64,000 nt of DNA from Nitrosomonas sp. (GCA_016710135.1 JADJLM010000001.1:930001-994000), one strand, 5' to 3'; positions 9,402 to 20,242 are shown, counted from the stretch's first letter. The notes: a model not told the origin generated them from the sequence alone. Translations and numbers: made by a program.

Positions 9402-11520
9402 CTAAATTACTACAATATCTGCATTTGTCATGCTGAGTCCAATACCAACGGTCGCTATAACTTGAGCCGAATTTGCGCCATTAGCATCGGCATCGTACAG
9501 CAACTCACCTTTGGTGCTATTATAAATAATGAAATCATTCGCATCAGATGCCTGAGTACCAACTCTAAATTGATCAGCAGCAAGAGTGCCAGTGGCCACC
9601 AGTGCTGTGAATACAGCATTTTCAAGTTGAACTGTATCATCAAGCACGTTAAAGTCTGTTATCTTGTCAATGTGATTGATTGTTGTAAATCTAAAAATAT
9701 CACTTCCTATTCCCCCCGTTAAAACATTATTCCCTGCTTTTCCATCTAGTGTATCGTTCCCATTACCACCTCTGAGTTGATTAATTGCAGAATTTCCAAT
9801 AATCACATTATTACCAAAATTTCCAATACCATTGATAGAAGATGATCCTGTTAGACTGAGATTTTCGACATTAGTTGGGAGTGTGTAGGTTACACTACTA
9901 CTAATTTTATCGGCTCCTTCGCTCAATTTTTCCGTGACAATATCACCCATGTCATCAACAACGTAGTTATCATTTCCTAAACCACCAATTAATATATCCG
10001 AGTAGCCACCCCCATTAATTAAGTCGTTACCAGCGCCACCTTCAATTGTATTGCTATTAAAATCCCCAGTTAAGGTATCGTTATATTGGCTACCTTGCAT
10101 TCTCGATTTCTTGTAAAAAATCAACACCAGCTCCCCCTGTAGCAATGCCCATAGCAATATCAACCGTAACAGCAGATTCTGCGTCGTTATAGCTGGCCCA
10201 GTCAATACCTTTGCTACCATATAAATTATCGTCACCGAGGCCTCCGGAAAGCCAATCATCGCCCCAATTCCCGTCTAGTGTATTGTTTTCAGCGTTGCCA
10301 CTTAAAGTATCATTCCAAGAACTTCCCATAATGGCTTCTATTTCACTTAGCGTATCAACACCGCTTTCGCTAAATGCAGCACCAGTACTAAGATCTACTT
10401 TGGTCGATTCTTCGAAGAATGCCCAGTCTAAGCCCTTTCCCCCAACAAGAACATCATCGCCCCATCCGCCAGTCAGTTGATCATCACCATTTCCTCCTTT
10501 CAATGTATCATTGTCAGAGTCACCATATAATTGATCGCTTCCGTCATCACCCAATAGTAAATCATTACCGTAACTACCAAATAAACTATCATCACCTAGA
10601 TTCCCTGATAAAGTATCATTTCCGTCATAGCCATCTAATTTGTTATGGTTAATATCACCGAGAATCGTATCGTTAAAAGTACTACCTATAATGCCTTCAA
10701 TACCTTTTAAAACATCATTTCCTTCCCCTCCAGATGCAGTGCCTTTGGCGAGATTAATCACTACAGATGAGGAAGATCCCAAATAAAAAACTTGGTCAAA
10801 ACCAAACCCGTCTCCTCCAATAATAATGTCGCTGCCTTTGCCACCGATCATTTCGTCATTACTTTCACTGCTACCGATTAACGTATCGTTACCTTCACCA
10901 CCGTCTAAAAAATTATGATACCCACTCCCACTCACTAGCGAATCGTCACCTTCACCACCGTTTAAAGAATTATGATACCCACTCCCACTCACTAGCGAAT
11001 CATTCCCTTTGCCACCAGATAGAGAATAAACATCAGCATTTCCACCAATTAGACTGTCGCTAAAGTTACTACCAATGACAGATTCGATACTATCTAATGT
11101 ATCATTGCCATCCCCACCAGAAGTAGTACCTAGGGTAAGATTAACCGTCACTTTCGCTGCTGCATTAGTGTAATCAACTGTATCAAAGCCACCCCCGCCA
11201 AGTAAGATATCATTACCTTTATTGCCGATTAAAGTATTAAAATTCTCATCACCAATTAAAGTATCGTTGAATTGACTGCCTGCGATTCCTTCTATTCCCA
11301 ATAATGTATCACTACCATCACCCCCTGAAGCTGTTCCACTGAGAAGACTAACTTTAACAGCAGAGATTGCTTCTTCGTAATGAACGAAATCAAAACCAAA
11401 AAAACCGTCACCACCAATTAATAAATCATTGCCTCGTTTACCGAATAAGTGATCTGACTCATTATCTAAACCAACAAGCGTATCATTTCCATTAGTACCA
11501 ATATAATCAGCCATTGCCAT
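9402..11520 (-). CDS. RTX-type calcium-binding repeat protein, frameshifted
   Basis: A large secreted-type protein of roughly 700 residues made almost wholly of GGxGxDxLxG nonapeptide repeats, which fold into calcium-binding beta rolls. It has no N-terminal signal peptide and ends in a hydrophobic tail (TNADIVVI), both consistent with type I secretion. Two overlapping frames carry it. The N-terminal part runs 11520-10090 and the C-terminal part from about 10100 to 9402. They join near 10096-10103, where IEN should run directly into QGSQYNDTL; two bases appear missing or one extra. The ATG at 11520 has a GGAGAT ribosome-binding site. No type I secretion genes are in the window. The role (adhesin, S-layer-like, enzyme carrier) is unknown. 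Confidence 0.8.
10887..11000 (-). repeat. 57-bp tandem duplication inside the RTX gene
   Basis: Two adjacent 57-bp copies (10887-10943 and 10944-11000) match at 54 of 57 positions. They encode two near-identical 19-residue RTX blocks containing LVSGSGYHN. The neighbouring RTX repeats are far more diverged, so this is a recent in-frame duplication. Confidence 0.85.
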
Positions 11521-11627
11521 ATCTCCATTAGATTAATTATGATTTCTCAGCAGCACTTCTCAGCAAAATTTAAATTTTATAAATGATAAAAAGATTTACC
11601 TCCAAAAATTGATTAATCCTCAAGCAG

Positions 11628-12482
11628 TTACATAGAGTTGTTTAATGTAATATTTCTTTTCAGTATGCGCTCCGATATGCGAGCTATAGTTGAGTTTGTT
11701 CGAAAGTTTTCTTCGTTTAACCCATTCTCATAGCAGTCCAACCATTCATATGATTTTGGATGACGAAAATGCTTCTTCTTAAAACCTTCTCGTAAAAATC
11801 CAATAGCCTCGGTACTTCTCTGAGAGTGTGTATTATTGGCTAATACTAATGAAGTTAATTTCTGTAATCCGATTTGATTAAAAGCAAAATCGAAAATGAG
11901 TAACATAACAACGCTAGAAGCGAATTGGCGATCACTCTCATTTGGAAATCCCATGAGCAATTCTGCTCGCCGATGAGCAATTTGAATATCAATTAAACTG
12001 ACTAATCCAATTGACTTTAAATTTTCACGATACTGTGAACCTGGTTCAGTTTGATCAATAGCCTGATTCTTTTTGATAATTCGATGCATCGCTCTAAATT
12101 GAGCAACCGGAAATTTGTTATGTTTCAGCGCATTAAAGATTGCTTCATTACTCTGATTTTTTCGTCCCATTGGTAAGAATTGTTCCATGAAGTCATTATT
12201 TCCATAACACTGCTGTAAAAATTGGAAGTCACCTTCTTCAGGTATTAATAAATGAAACTTGCCACTTATTAGAGGTAAATTCCATTTCTCGTTAACAATA
12301 AACCATCTATCCAATAGTCTTGGATGATCCTTGAAGTCAGCTAAAGCGATTTGAATGAGCTCATATGCACGTTTATAGTTTTTTTGGCTAAATAGTTCAT
12401 CAATTGCATTAATCCACGAGATTAAGCTCAATCTAATAGGTTTCTCATTGCAGTTAATTTTGATAGGCTCAAACATGATCAC
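11628..12482 (-). CDS. GNAT-like acetyltransferase domain protein
   Basis: A 284-residue protein. Residues about 1-90 are an unassigned helical region. The C-terminal half (about 95-255) resembles a RimJ-type N-acetyltransferase: an IDIQIAHRRAEL strand, an acetyl-CoA-binding helix region, then VLANNTHSQRSTEAIGFLREG, the usual N-S-x-R-x-x-E-x-x-GF-x-x-EG end of the fold. The acceptor is unknown. It is on the same strand as the RTX gene and 107 bases upstream of it, so co-expression is possible. It is not the HlyC type of toxin-activating acyltransferase as far as I can see. Confidence 0.6.
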   Translation of the reverse strand: MIMFEPIKINCNEKPIRLSLISWINAIDELFSQKNYKRAYELIQIALADFKDHPRLLDRWFIVNEKWNLPLISGKFHLLIPEEGDFQFLQQCYGNNDFMEQFLPMGRKNQSNEAIFNALKHNKFPVAQFRAMHRIIKKNQAIDQTEPGSQYRENLKSIGLVSLIDIQIAHRRAELLMGFPNESDRQFASSVVMLLIFDFAFNQIGLQKLTSLVLANNTHSQRSTEAIGFLREGFKKKHFRHPKSYEWLDCYENGLNEENFRTNSTIARISERILKRNITLNNSM

Positions 12483-12828
12483 AAACTTATTTAAAAAATA
12501 TTCCCTTATAGAATAGCTTAATAACCTGAATGATATATGAATAAATTTGAATTACATATGATATCTGGGTGATTTTCCTACTCAAATAAGAAGATCATAT
12601 CTTGTTAAATATATTCTGGACGGTTTATATAAAAATCTAGAGGGTGCTTATAAATGGGCGTACTCCATACCCATTTGAGTTTGCTCAATATTATTGAATG
12701 CGTATGTTTCTATGTGATTTAGGCTAATAGATTTCTTTGATCACCGAAAAGATCGGCAAGCCTTAATTTTGAGATTTTTAGCATTTAATCACTTGGGGTT
12801 AAATTCCTCACTTCTTGGATAGAGCTCT
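12483..12828. other. Intergenic region with one hairpin
   Basis: No coding frame stands out in these 346 AT-rich bases. AAATGGG (12652-12658) and CCCATTT (12670-12676) can pair across an 11-base loop. The region presumably holds the promoter of the GNAT-like gene, whose start is at 12482 on the minus strand, and the end of the yraN transcript, but no clear promoter boxes are seen. Confidence 0.4.
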
Positions 12829-13167
12829 TCATTCATCAAAAGCATTTTTTATCCATTCAATTTCTTGATCCTTTTGCCCAGTGATCAGTACAACATCAAA
12901 CCGACAAGGTGGAATTGTTTTTAGAGTCGCTAAATAATGATTTGCAGTTAATAGGAGTTTTTGTTGCTTTAATTTGGTTATACTCTGGATAGCGCCACCA
13001 AAGGAATGGTGAGTACGCATTTTGACTTCGATAAAAACAAGCATTGATTGATCGCGCATGATCAAATCGATTTCGCCATAGCGACACCGATAATTTCTTG
13101 CAATAAGGAATAAATGTTGTTGTTGCAAGTAATGTGCGGCTAAATTTTCAGCTTCGCTGCCATTCAT
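12829..13167 (-). CDS. yraN: YraN family protein (UPF0102, endonuclease-like fold)
   Basis: A 112-residue small protein with the family motifs GEIDLIMRD and VFIEVKMR, which place a D-ExK set as in restriction-endonuclease-like folds. Its precise role is unsettled. It is divergent from rsmI with about 100 bases between starts. In many proteobacteria yraN neighbours rsmI, which supports both calls. The length is normal for the family. Confidence 0.88.
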   Translation of the reverse strand: MNGSEAENLAAHYLQQQHLFLIARNYRCRYGEIDLIMRDQSMLVFIEVKMRTHHSFGGAIQSITKLKQQKLLLTANHYLATLKTIPPCRFDVVLITGQKDQEIEWIKNAFDE

Positions 13168-13268
13168 ATTAAGTCAGATACGATTCCGTTAGAGTTCTTT
13201 CGCTTTCTAAAGCAATCGAGTGTGTGCGACAATTTAATGATATTAAACAGCACCAGCAAACAAAGTCA

Positions 13269-14120
13269 ATGCAGCAGGATTACGGTACATTATATGTAGT
13301 AGCAACACCCATCGGTAATTTGCGAGATATTAGTTTACGTGCACTGGATATACTCGCCTCGGTTGACTGTATTGCAGCTGAGCATATCGATTTGACCCGG
13401 CATTTATTATCGCATCATGGCATTCATACGTCTTTAATGACGCTACATCAACATAATGAACATTTAGTCGCTGAAAAAATAGCTAACTTACTCGCAAGCA
13501 ACCAAAACATTGCATTGGTAACTGATGCAGGTACCCCGTGTATTTCTGACCCAGGCGCTATGTTGATTCATTTATTGAGATCATCGGGTCATCGAGTTGT
13601 ACCAATACCCGGGCCAAATGCTGCAATCTGCGCTTTATCCGCATCAGGTATTCGATCTAATTCCTTCTTTTTCTATGGTTTTCTTCCAGTGAAGTCGGGT
13701 GAGCGCAAACGCTGCTTAACATCGTTAACTACATTTCCCCCTTGTACACTAATTTTTTATGAAGCACCTCATCGAATTGTTGAATGTATCAAAGATATGA
13801 TTGTTATCTTCGGAACTCATCGCCAAATTACTCTTGCAAGAGAGTTGACAAAGGTATTTGAAACGTTTCATACGGATAATCTAGAGAATACTTTGCAATG
13901 GTTATTGGCAGATGAGAATCAGCAAAAAGGTGAATTTGTATTGCTGTTACCTCCCGTTTTTGAGGAAAATAAAGCGACCCTTTCCCAAGATGTACGGCAT
14001 ACGGTTCAGGTGTTGATGAATGAATTTCCGTTAAAACAAGCGGTACAGCTTGCTGTATCTATTACTGGTGAAAAAAAGAAAAATCTCTACGCGTATGCTT
14101 TGTCGATTAAAAGTGACTAG
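13269..14120 (+). CDS. rsmI: 16S rRNA (cytidine1402-2'-O)-methyltransferase RsmI
   Basis: RsmI methylates the ribose of C1402 in the ribosomal P site using SAM. The tetrapyrrole-methylase fold shows as YVVATPIGNLRDIS at the N-terminus, TDAGTPCISDPG near residue 85 and FYEAPHR near residue 165. The ATG at 13269 is chosen because it puts the fold nine residues from the start, as in homologues. The frame is open further upstream to a GTG at 13224, but the extra 15 residues do not look conserved. Confidence 0.92.
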   Translation: MQQDYGTLYVVATPIGNLRDISLRALDILASVDCIAAEHIDLTRHLLSHHGIHTSLMTLHQHNEHLVAEKIANLLASNQNIALVTDAGTPCISDPGAMLIHLLRSSGHRVVPIPGPNAAICALSASGIRSNSFFFYGFLPVKSGERKRCLTSLTTFPPCTLIFYEAPHRIVECIKDMIVIFGTHRQITLARELTKVFETFHTDNLENTLQWLLADENQQKGEFVLLLPPVFEENKATLSQDVRHTVQVLMNEFPLKQAVQLAVSITGEKKKNLYAYALSIKSD

Positions 14121-14144
14121 CGTAATTTGATAACCATAAGACTT

Positions 14145-15108
14145 ATGCCTCCTCAAACGATAACGATTACCCAACCAGACGATTGGCATCTCCATTTGCG
14201 GGATGATAAGCAAATGCAAAGCGTATTACCTGATTCAGCAAGACGTTTTGCACGGGCAATTGTTATGCCAAACTATGACGCTCTATCTAACTGATAATAC
14301 TACTCCGCAAGAAGTAGAAAAAGCCAAGAAGAGTGGTGTGGTTCATGCAGTAAAATTCTATCCGGCAGGGGCTACAACAAATTCAGATGCAGGTGTTACT
14401 AATCTTTCAAAATGCTTTGCTGTGTTAGCAATCATGGAACGACTTGAGTTGCCATTGCTAGTACATGGCGAAGTAACTGACCCCGTAGTAGATATTTTTG
14501 ACCGTGAATCGGTTTTTATTGATCGTGTATTATCGCCTTTGATTCAACGTTTCCCAGCTTTACGTATTATTTTGGAACATATTACAACACGCGCAGCGGT
14601 TGAATTTATCCTTAGTTCATCTAACCATATTGCAGCGACCATCACGGCGCACCATTTATTGTTTAACCGCAATGCGGTTTTTACGAGTGGAATTCGGCCA
14701 CATTATTATTGTTTACCGATTTTAAAACGGGAGGAACATCGACAAGCACTTGTTGCAGCAGCGATTAGTGGTTCCCCCAAATTTTTTTTAGGTACCGATA
14801 GTGCACCACATTCGATAACAAATAAAGAAAGTCATTGTGGTTGTGCTGGTATCTATACTGCACATGCAGCAATTGAGTTTTATGCTGAAGCATTTGATCG
14901 GGCCGGCGCGTTAGACAAACTTGAGGCCTTTGCGAGCTTTCATGGTGCTGATTTTTATCAACTACCACGAAACAAACATCAAGTAACTCTGCTCAAGCAA
15001 GATTTGGTAATACCTGAGCAAATTCGGTTTGGTGATGAACAATTGATCCCTTTAATGGCAGGTGAAAAGCTTTCCTGGAAATTGAATAATCAGTTTTTGG
15101 TAGATTAG
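14145..15108 (+). pseudogene. pyrC: Dihydroorotase PyrC with an internal deletion
   Basis: PyrC closes carbamoyl-aspartate to dihydroorotate in pyrimidine synthesis. The start at 14145 gives the family N-terminus with the zinc ligands in DDWHLHLRD, running to AIVMPN (14256-14273). The frame then breaks, and the next 300 codons, from MTLYLTD at 14275, follow in another frame. They include the carboxylated-lysine region KFYPAGATTNS, LLVHGEV, EHITT and GTDSAPH. From memory of E. coli PyrC, about 31 residues belong between the two parts, so about 92 bases are missing and the frame is lost. If true in the cell, this copy is dead; a second dihydroorotase could exist elsewhere. An assembly error is possible. 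Confidence 0.88.
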
Positions 15109-15305
15109 CGCCATGTAAATCATAATAAGCACCTAATTTATTAGATTATTTAGCATTTGCCACAGTGAACTAATCCATAACACAGATTGTCTTTTAAATG
15201 ATAGGTCGTACACGATCATTTCCTGAAAAAAGGTATACTTCCCAATTCTGTTTGAAAACGAGTTTAGGAAGGGATCAGTATCTTAATGTTTAGGAAACAA
15301 GAAGT

Positions 15306-15908
15306 ATGAGTGATCGTGAAATCGATCAACAGCTCGTAGCACGGGTTCAGCAGGGCGATAAAAGAGCTTTTGATTTATTAGTTGTCAAATATCAACGTAA
15401 GTTGGCTCGTTTATTGTCACAGCTTATTCGTGATCCTGCTGAGGTTGAAGACATTGCTCAAGAAACTTTTATTAAAGCGTATCGTGCACTGCCTTCATTC
15501 CGGGGTGATAGCGCTTTTTATACTTGGCTATACCGAATTGGAATTAATACAGCAAAGAATTTCCTTGTTTCACAAGGTAGAAAAGTACTGACGATTGAAG
15601 GTAATTTTGATAATGAGGATGCTGAAAATTTCGAGGAAGCGACTAAGTATAAGGAAGTCAGCACGCCTGAAAGTGAACTAATGAGTAAGCAAGTTGCTCA
15701 AACGGTTAATAAAACGCTGGACTCCCTGCCTGAAGAGCTAAGAACAGCGATTATATTGCGAGAAATTGAAGGGTTAAGCTATGAAGATATTGCATCAATG
15801 ATGGAATGCCCGATAGGAACAGTGCGTTCACGAATTTTTCGAGCACGTGAAGCAATTGCAGAGAAATTACGCCCTTTATTAGGTACAAGTAAAGATAAAA
15901 GATGGTGA
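15306..15908 (+). CDS. rpoE: RNA polymerase sigma-E factor RpoE (ECF family)
   Basis: A 200-residue ECF sigma factor directing transcription of envelope-stress genes. Sigma region 2 is at about residues 20-85 (AEVEDIAQETFIKAYRA and DSAFYTWLYRI) and region 4 at about 140-190 (LPEELRTAIILREIEGLSY, then GTVRSRIFRARE). It is followed after 13 bases by its anti-sigma factor and then by mucD, the classic stress operon order. Confidence 0.95.
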   Translation: MSDREIDQQLVARVQQGDKRAFDLLVVKYQRKLARLLSQLIRDPAEVEDIAQETFIKAYRALPSFRGDSAFYTWLYRIGINTAKNFLVSQGRKVLTIEGNFDNEDAENFEEATKYKEVSTPESELMSKQVAQTVNKTLDSLPEELRTAIILREIEGLSYEDIASMMECPIGTVRSRIFRAREAIAEKLRPLLGTSKDKRW

Positions 15909-15921
15909 TAAAGAGGATGAA

Positions 15922-16470
15922 ATGAAAGAAAAAATGTCTGAGTTAATGGATGGTGAGCTAGATCATAGCAATATAGATACCGTTTTTGCAGAGTTTAAGA
16001 AAAATGGTGAGTTGATCAAGGATTGGGAAACATATCATATGATTAGCGATGCGATTCGACGACCGACCTCATTTCAATCATTTGATATCGCTGATAGAAT
16101 TAGAAATCAACTTAGTCATGAGCCTGTTATTTTTGTACCGAATGTATCGAGAGTAGCTAAGCGTAAGTTTTATACTTTATCAGCAGCAGCCTCAGTAGTA
16201 ATATTAGTGAGTAGTTGGATGTTGCTACAGACAGAAAATACTCAACCAGTCATAACTGTAGCTGATAAAACCAAAGAAAAAATTGTAGTTTCTCAATCTC
16301 CTACATCTCAACCAAACCCTCAATTTACTTACACTCTCCCACCATTCGAATACCATTATTTCCACAATCAGACTCAGCCGTTAGCCCGGAAAGTTTTTCT
16401 CCCTAGTGGTACGATGTACGGACCTTTAACAAGTGAATATCAAACCCCAGAAGCAGGAAATACGAGATAG
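15922..16470 (+). CDS. rseA: Anti-sigma-E factor RseA/MucA
   Basis: A 182-residue single-span inner-membrane protein. The N-terminal cytoplasmic domain (MKEKMSELMDGELD, then WETYHMISDAI) is the sigma-binding RseA_N domain. A membrane helix is at about residues 84-101, followed by a periplasmic tail rich in Thr, Gln and Pro. It holds RpoE at the membrane until cleaved by DegS/RseP-type proteases. The usual third gene, rseB, does not follow; mucD starts about 190 bases later. Confidence 0.88.
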   Translation: MKEKMSELMDGELDHSNIDTVFAEFKKNGELIKDWETYHMISDAIRRPTSFQSFDIADRIRNQLSHEPVIFVPNVSRVAKRKFYTLSAAASVVILVSSWMLLQTENTQPVITVADKTKEKIVVSQSPTSQPNPQFTYTLPPFEYHYFHNQTQPLARKVFLPSGTMYGPLTSEYQTPEAGNTR

Positions 16471-16656
16471 CATCAATTTTGAATCAACAAATAGGCTATA
16501 AAAGTACTGAAACAATTAATAAGTGATTAACGCTCGTCTTTGCTTTTCTCTAAGCTAAAATCTAAATAGATAGATTTCTGATTATATTATTTATACTTCA
16601 CACGGTTACCCTTAAACTTATTTGTAACTTTATTCCGATTTAAAATAACAAAGGTT

Positions 16657-18052
16657 ATGCAAAAAATTCTTCTTGGTTTATTGTTTTTTTTCTTCAATTG
16701 GATTTGTAAGTGCAAAAGAATTACCTGACTTCACCGGACTCGTTGAGCAATATGGAGCAGCGGTTGTTAATATTAGTACTATCCAAACGCAGCAGATATC
16801 AGGGGGACAGATTTTTCCTGAAATCCCAAACTTGCCTGAAGACTCTCCTTTTTATGATTTTTTCCGAAGACACATGCAACCATTTTCTGCACCCAGAAAA
16901 TTTGAATCGCGATCCCTAGGGTCAGGATTTATTATCAGTAAGGACGGTTATATCTTAACTAATGCTCATGTTGTCGAATCAGCCAATGAGATAACAGTTA
17001 AGCTTAATGATAAACGCGAATTTAACGCACAAGTTATTGGTTCTGATCGTAAAACGGACATTGCATTGATTAAAATTGATGCAAAAGATTTGCCTGTTGT
17101 GACTCAAGGCAATCCTGAAAATCTAAAAGTAGGGGAGTGGGTTATTGCTATTGGTTCTCCATTTGGATTTGAAAATAGCGTAACAGCGGGTATCGTTAGC
17201 GCTAAAGGGAGGTCGTTGGCTCAAGAAAATTATGTGCCCTTTATCCAAACCGATGTCGCAATTAATCCAGGTAATTCAGGTGGTCCACTTTTTAATATGA
17301 AAGGGGAAGTTGTTGGCATCAACTCACAGATCTATAGCCGAACAGGTGGGTTTATGGGATTATCTTTTGCGATCCCGATTAATGTGGCAACCGAAATCGC
17401 AGATCAATTAAAAGAGCATGGAAAAGTATCGCGTGGAAAAATTGGTGTCATGATTCAAGAAGTAACTGAAGAATTAGCTGAGTCGTTTGGTTTATCAAAA
17501 GCTACCGGTGCATTGGTCGTATCGGTTGAAAAAGGAGGACCCGCAGATAAAGCGGGAATAGAGGTTCGGGATATCATTCTGGAATTTAATGGGAAAACAA
17601 TTACGAGTTCAAGCGATCTTCCCCGTATCGTTGGCAATACAAAACCGAAAACAGAAGTACCTACTCAAGTTTGGCGTAAAAACTCAACTAAAACGTTTAC
17701 AGTTCTTGTTGGCGAAATGCCTATTGAAGACAAGAATGAACGTATTCAAAAACAAGGTAAAGCACCTGATAAGTCCAATCGACTTGGTCTAGCTTTAAGC
17801 GAATTAACAGATAAACAAAAGAAACAATTAGGTTTAGATGGGGGATTGTTTGTTGAAGAAGTTCAACCTGGAGCTGCCAGTCGTGTTGGTATTCGTGCTG
17901 GAGATATTATTCTTGGCTTGAATAGTCAAGATATAAAAAACGTTAAGCAGTTTAACCACATGCTAGACAAAATTAGTAAGGGAAAAAATATTGCGTTATT
18001 GATTAAGCGAGGTGATATGACCACATTTATTACAATGAAGCTTGATAACTAA
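16657..18052 (+). CDS. mucD: Periplasmic serine protease MucD/DegP (Do family), start region out of frame
   Basis: A Do-family protease/chaperone that degrades misfolded envelope proteins. The trypsin-like domain has His in TNAHVV, Asp in KTDIALIKID and Ser in NPGNSGGPL. Two PDZ domains follow. The continuous frame begins only at a TTG at 16673. The natural start is probably the ATG at 16657 (MQKILLGLL, a typical signal peptide), which reaches the main frame if the run of eight T at 16684-16691 is one base shorter. The signal peptide would end near FVSAKE. Either the T run is miscounted or slippage makes the protein. Confidence 0.9.
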
Positions 18053-18079
18053 ACTGATTTAAATTTAAAGATAATATTT

Positions 18080-18337
18080 GTGAGTAAACCTAATTTAATT
18101 GTTTACGTAAGAGAAGCATGTCATTTATGCCAGGAAATGATTGCATTATTACGCCAGTACCAACATAAGGTTACATTTGATTTGGAAATTATTGATATTG
18201 ATGATGATCCTATACTCGTCCAGCGATATAACGAACTTATCCCAGTATTAATCAGTACTGATGATGATCAACGTGAAATTTGTCACCACTACCTTGATAT
18301 TGCTACATTAGATGCTTATTTCCATAAAATTAGGTAG
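18080..18337 (+). CDS. Glutaredoxin-like thiol protein (DUF836)
   Basis: An 85-residue thioredoxin-fold protein with the redox pair CHLC near residue 14 and a cis-proline region IPVLI near residue 54. The family often sits between mucD and lepA in betaproteobacteria, as here. It starts at a GTG 27 bases after mucD. Its substrate is unknown. Confidence 0.85.
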   Translation: MSKPNLIVYVREACHLCQEMIALLRQYQHKVTFDLEIIDIDDDPILVQRYNELIPVLISTDDDQREICHHYLDIATLDAYFHKIR

Positions 18338-18451
18338 AATCCACTTCACCAACGAATTTCAACAAAATTGTGTAAGTAAGCATAACATTTAGCAAGGCTT
18401 GCTTACACGCATCCATCATAACTCAGCTAAAATAGGCGTTTTTCTTTCCGA

Positions 18452-20242
18452 ATGCGAAACATTCGTAATTTTTCCATCATTGCGCATATTGATCATGGTA
18501 AATCCACATTAGCAGATCGAATTATTCAATATTGTGGTGGCCTTTCGGAACGCGAAATGGAAGACCAAGTTCTTGATTCTATGGATCTTGAACGGGAACG
18601 TGGTATTACCATTAAAGCGCAGACAGTCGCTCTAAAATATTTAGGTCGTGACGGTCAAACCTATTTATTAAATTTAATTGATACACCAGGGCATGTTGAT
18701 TTTTCTTACGAAGTCTCCCGTTCATTGGCAGCATGTGAAGGAGCCTTACTAGTTGTAGATGCTTCACAAGGTGTTGAAGCACAAACAGTAGCGAATTGTT
18801 ACACTGCTATCGAGCAAGGGGTTGAGGTTTTGCCTGTTTTGAATAAAATCGATCTGCCTGCAGCAGACCCCGATCGAGTCATATCCGAAATCGAAGATAT
18901 TATCGGTATCGATGCAGAGCATGCTTTACGAGTGAGTGCTAAAACGGGCGAAGGTATTCAAGAGATGCTTGAAGCAATTATTGATCGAATCCCAGAACCG
19001 CAAGGAGATAGCAGTGCTCCCCTTAAAGCGCTGATCATTGATTCTTGGTTTGATAATTATGTAGGAGTTGTTGTTCTGGTTCGCGTAGTGGATGGCGCTC
19101 TTAAACCCGGAGACAAAATTACGCTAATGGCGACTCAAGCCACACAATTATGTGAACAAGTTGGTGTATTTCTTCCTAAAGCGGAGAATCGCGATACGCT
19201 TAGTGCAGGAGAAGTCGGTTACGTTATTTCTGGAATCAAGGAGTTAAAATCAGCAAAAGTAGGAGATACTATAACACTGGCAGATCGTCCGGCGAATGCG
19301 CCTTTAACTGGCTTTAAAGAAATCAAACCTCAAGTTTTTGCTGGCCTTTATCCTGTCGAATCAAATCAATATGAAGCATTGCGGGCGGCGCTAGAGAAAT
19401 TACAACTGAATGATTCATCATTGCAGTATGAACCTGAAACATCCCAAGCATTAGGTTTTGGGTTTCGCTGTGGTTTTCTAGGCCTCCTGCACTTAGACAT
19501 TGTGCAAGAACGGTTAGAGCGTGAATATGACATGGATCTCATTACAACAGCTCCGACTGTTATTTACCAAGTATTGATGCGAGATGGATCAGAGACAGAG
19601 ATTGAAAACCCCTCTAAAATGCCAGATCTTTCAAAAGTTGCTGAAATTCGAGAGCCGATAATTTCTACGACTATTTTAGTACCAGAAGAATACGTAGGAG
19701 CTGTGATGCTATTATGTAATAGCAAACGAGGTGTTCAGAAGAATATGCAGTATATGGGAAGACAAGTGATGTTGATCTACGAAATGCCTTTAAATGAAGT
19801 AGTTATGGATTTTTTTGATAAATTAAAATCAGTTAGCCGTGGTTATGCATCTCTTGATTACGAATTCAAAGAATTTCGTACATCGGATCTGGTAAAGCTC
19901 GACATATTGATTAATGCTGAGAAAGTTGATGCATTATCGCTCATCGTCCATCGTTCAAATAGTCTGTATCGGGGTCGTGAATTAGCACAAAAAATGCGCG
20001 AACTCATACCGCGTCAAATGTTTGATATTGCTGTACAGGCTGCAATTGGTGCACATGTCATTGCTAGAGAAAATATCAAAGCACTACGCAAGAATGTATT
20101 GGCAAAATGTTATGGTGGAGATATTACACGGAAACGCAAACTGCTTGAAAAGCAAAAAGCAGGTAAAAAACGTATGAAGCGCGTTGGTAACGTAGAGATT
20201 CCTCAATCAGCTTTTTTAGCTATTTTGCAGGTTGATAAATAG
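18452..20242 (+). CDS. lepA: Elongation factor 4 (LepA)
   Basis: A 596-residue translational GTPase that acts on the ribosome, in back-translocation or initiation fidelity. GTP-binding motifs are AHIDHGKST near residue 10, DTPGHVDF near residue 76 and NKID near residue 130. The C-terminal domain unique to LepA ends in [16 protein letters not shown], also typical. The length matches the family (about 597-600). It is followed by lepB, the usual neighbour. Confidence 0.97.
   Translation: MRNIRNFSIIAHIDHGKSTLADRIIQYCGGLSEREMEDQVLDSMDLERERGITIKAQTVALKYLGRDGQTYLLNLIDTPGHVDFSYEVSRSLAACEGALLVVDASQGVEAQTVANCYTAIEQGVEVLPVLNKIDLPAADPDRVISEIEDIIGIDAEHALRVSAKTGEGIQEMLEAIIDRIPEPQGDSSAPLKALIIDSWFDNYVGVVVLVRVVDGALKPGDKITLMATQATQLCEQVGVFLPKAENRDTLSAGEVGYVISGIKELKSAKVGDTITLADRPANAPLTGFKEIKPQVFAGLYPVESNQYEALRAALEKLQLNDSSLQYEPETSQALGFGFRCGFLGLLHLDIVQERLEREYDMDLITTAPTVIYQVLMRDGSETEIENPSKMPDLSKVAEIREPIISTTILVPEEYVGAVMLLCNSKRGVQKNMQYMGRQVMLIYEMPLNEVVMDFFDKLKSVSRGYASLDYEFKEFRTSDLVKLDILINAEKVDALSLIVHRSNSLYRGRELAQKMRELIPRQMFDIAVQAAIGAHVIARENIKALRKNVLAKCYGGDITRKRKLLEKQKAGKKRMKRVGNVEIPQSAFLAILQVDK

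Noticed and set aside
10090..11520. Repeats in the minus-strand gene looked at first like a CRISPR-like or satellite array
   Set aside because: The repeats are irregular in spacing and translate into classical GGxGxDxLxG calcium-binding blocks.
14203..14274. An alternative start for pyrC at 14203
   Set aside because: The residues before MTLYLTD in that frame do not resemble dihydroorotase, while the frame from 14145 gives the real N-terminus with the zinc ligands.
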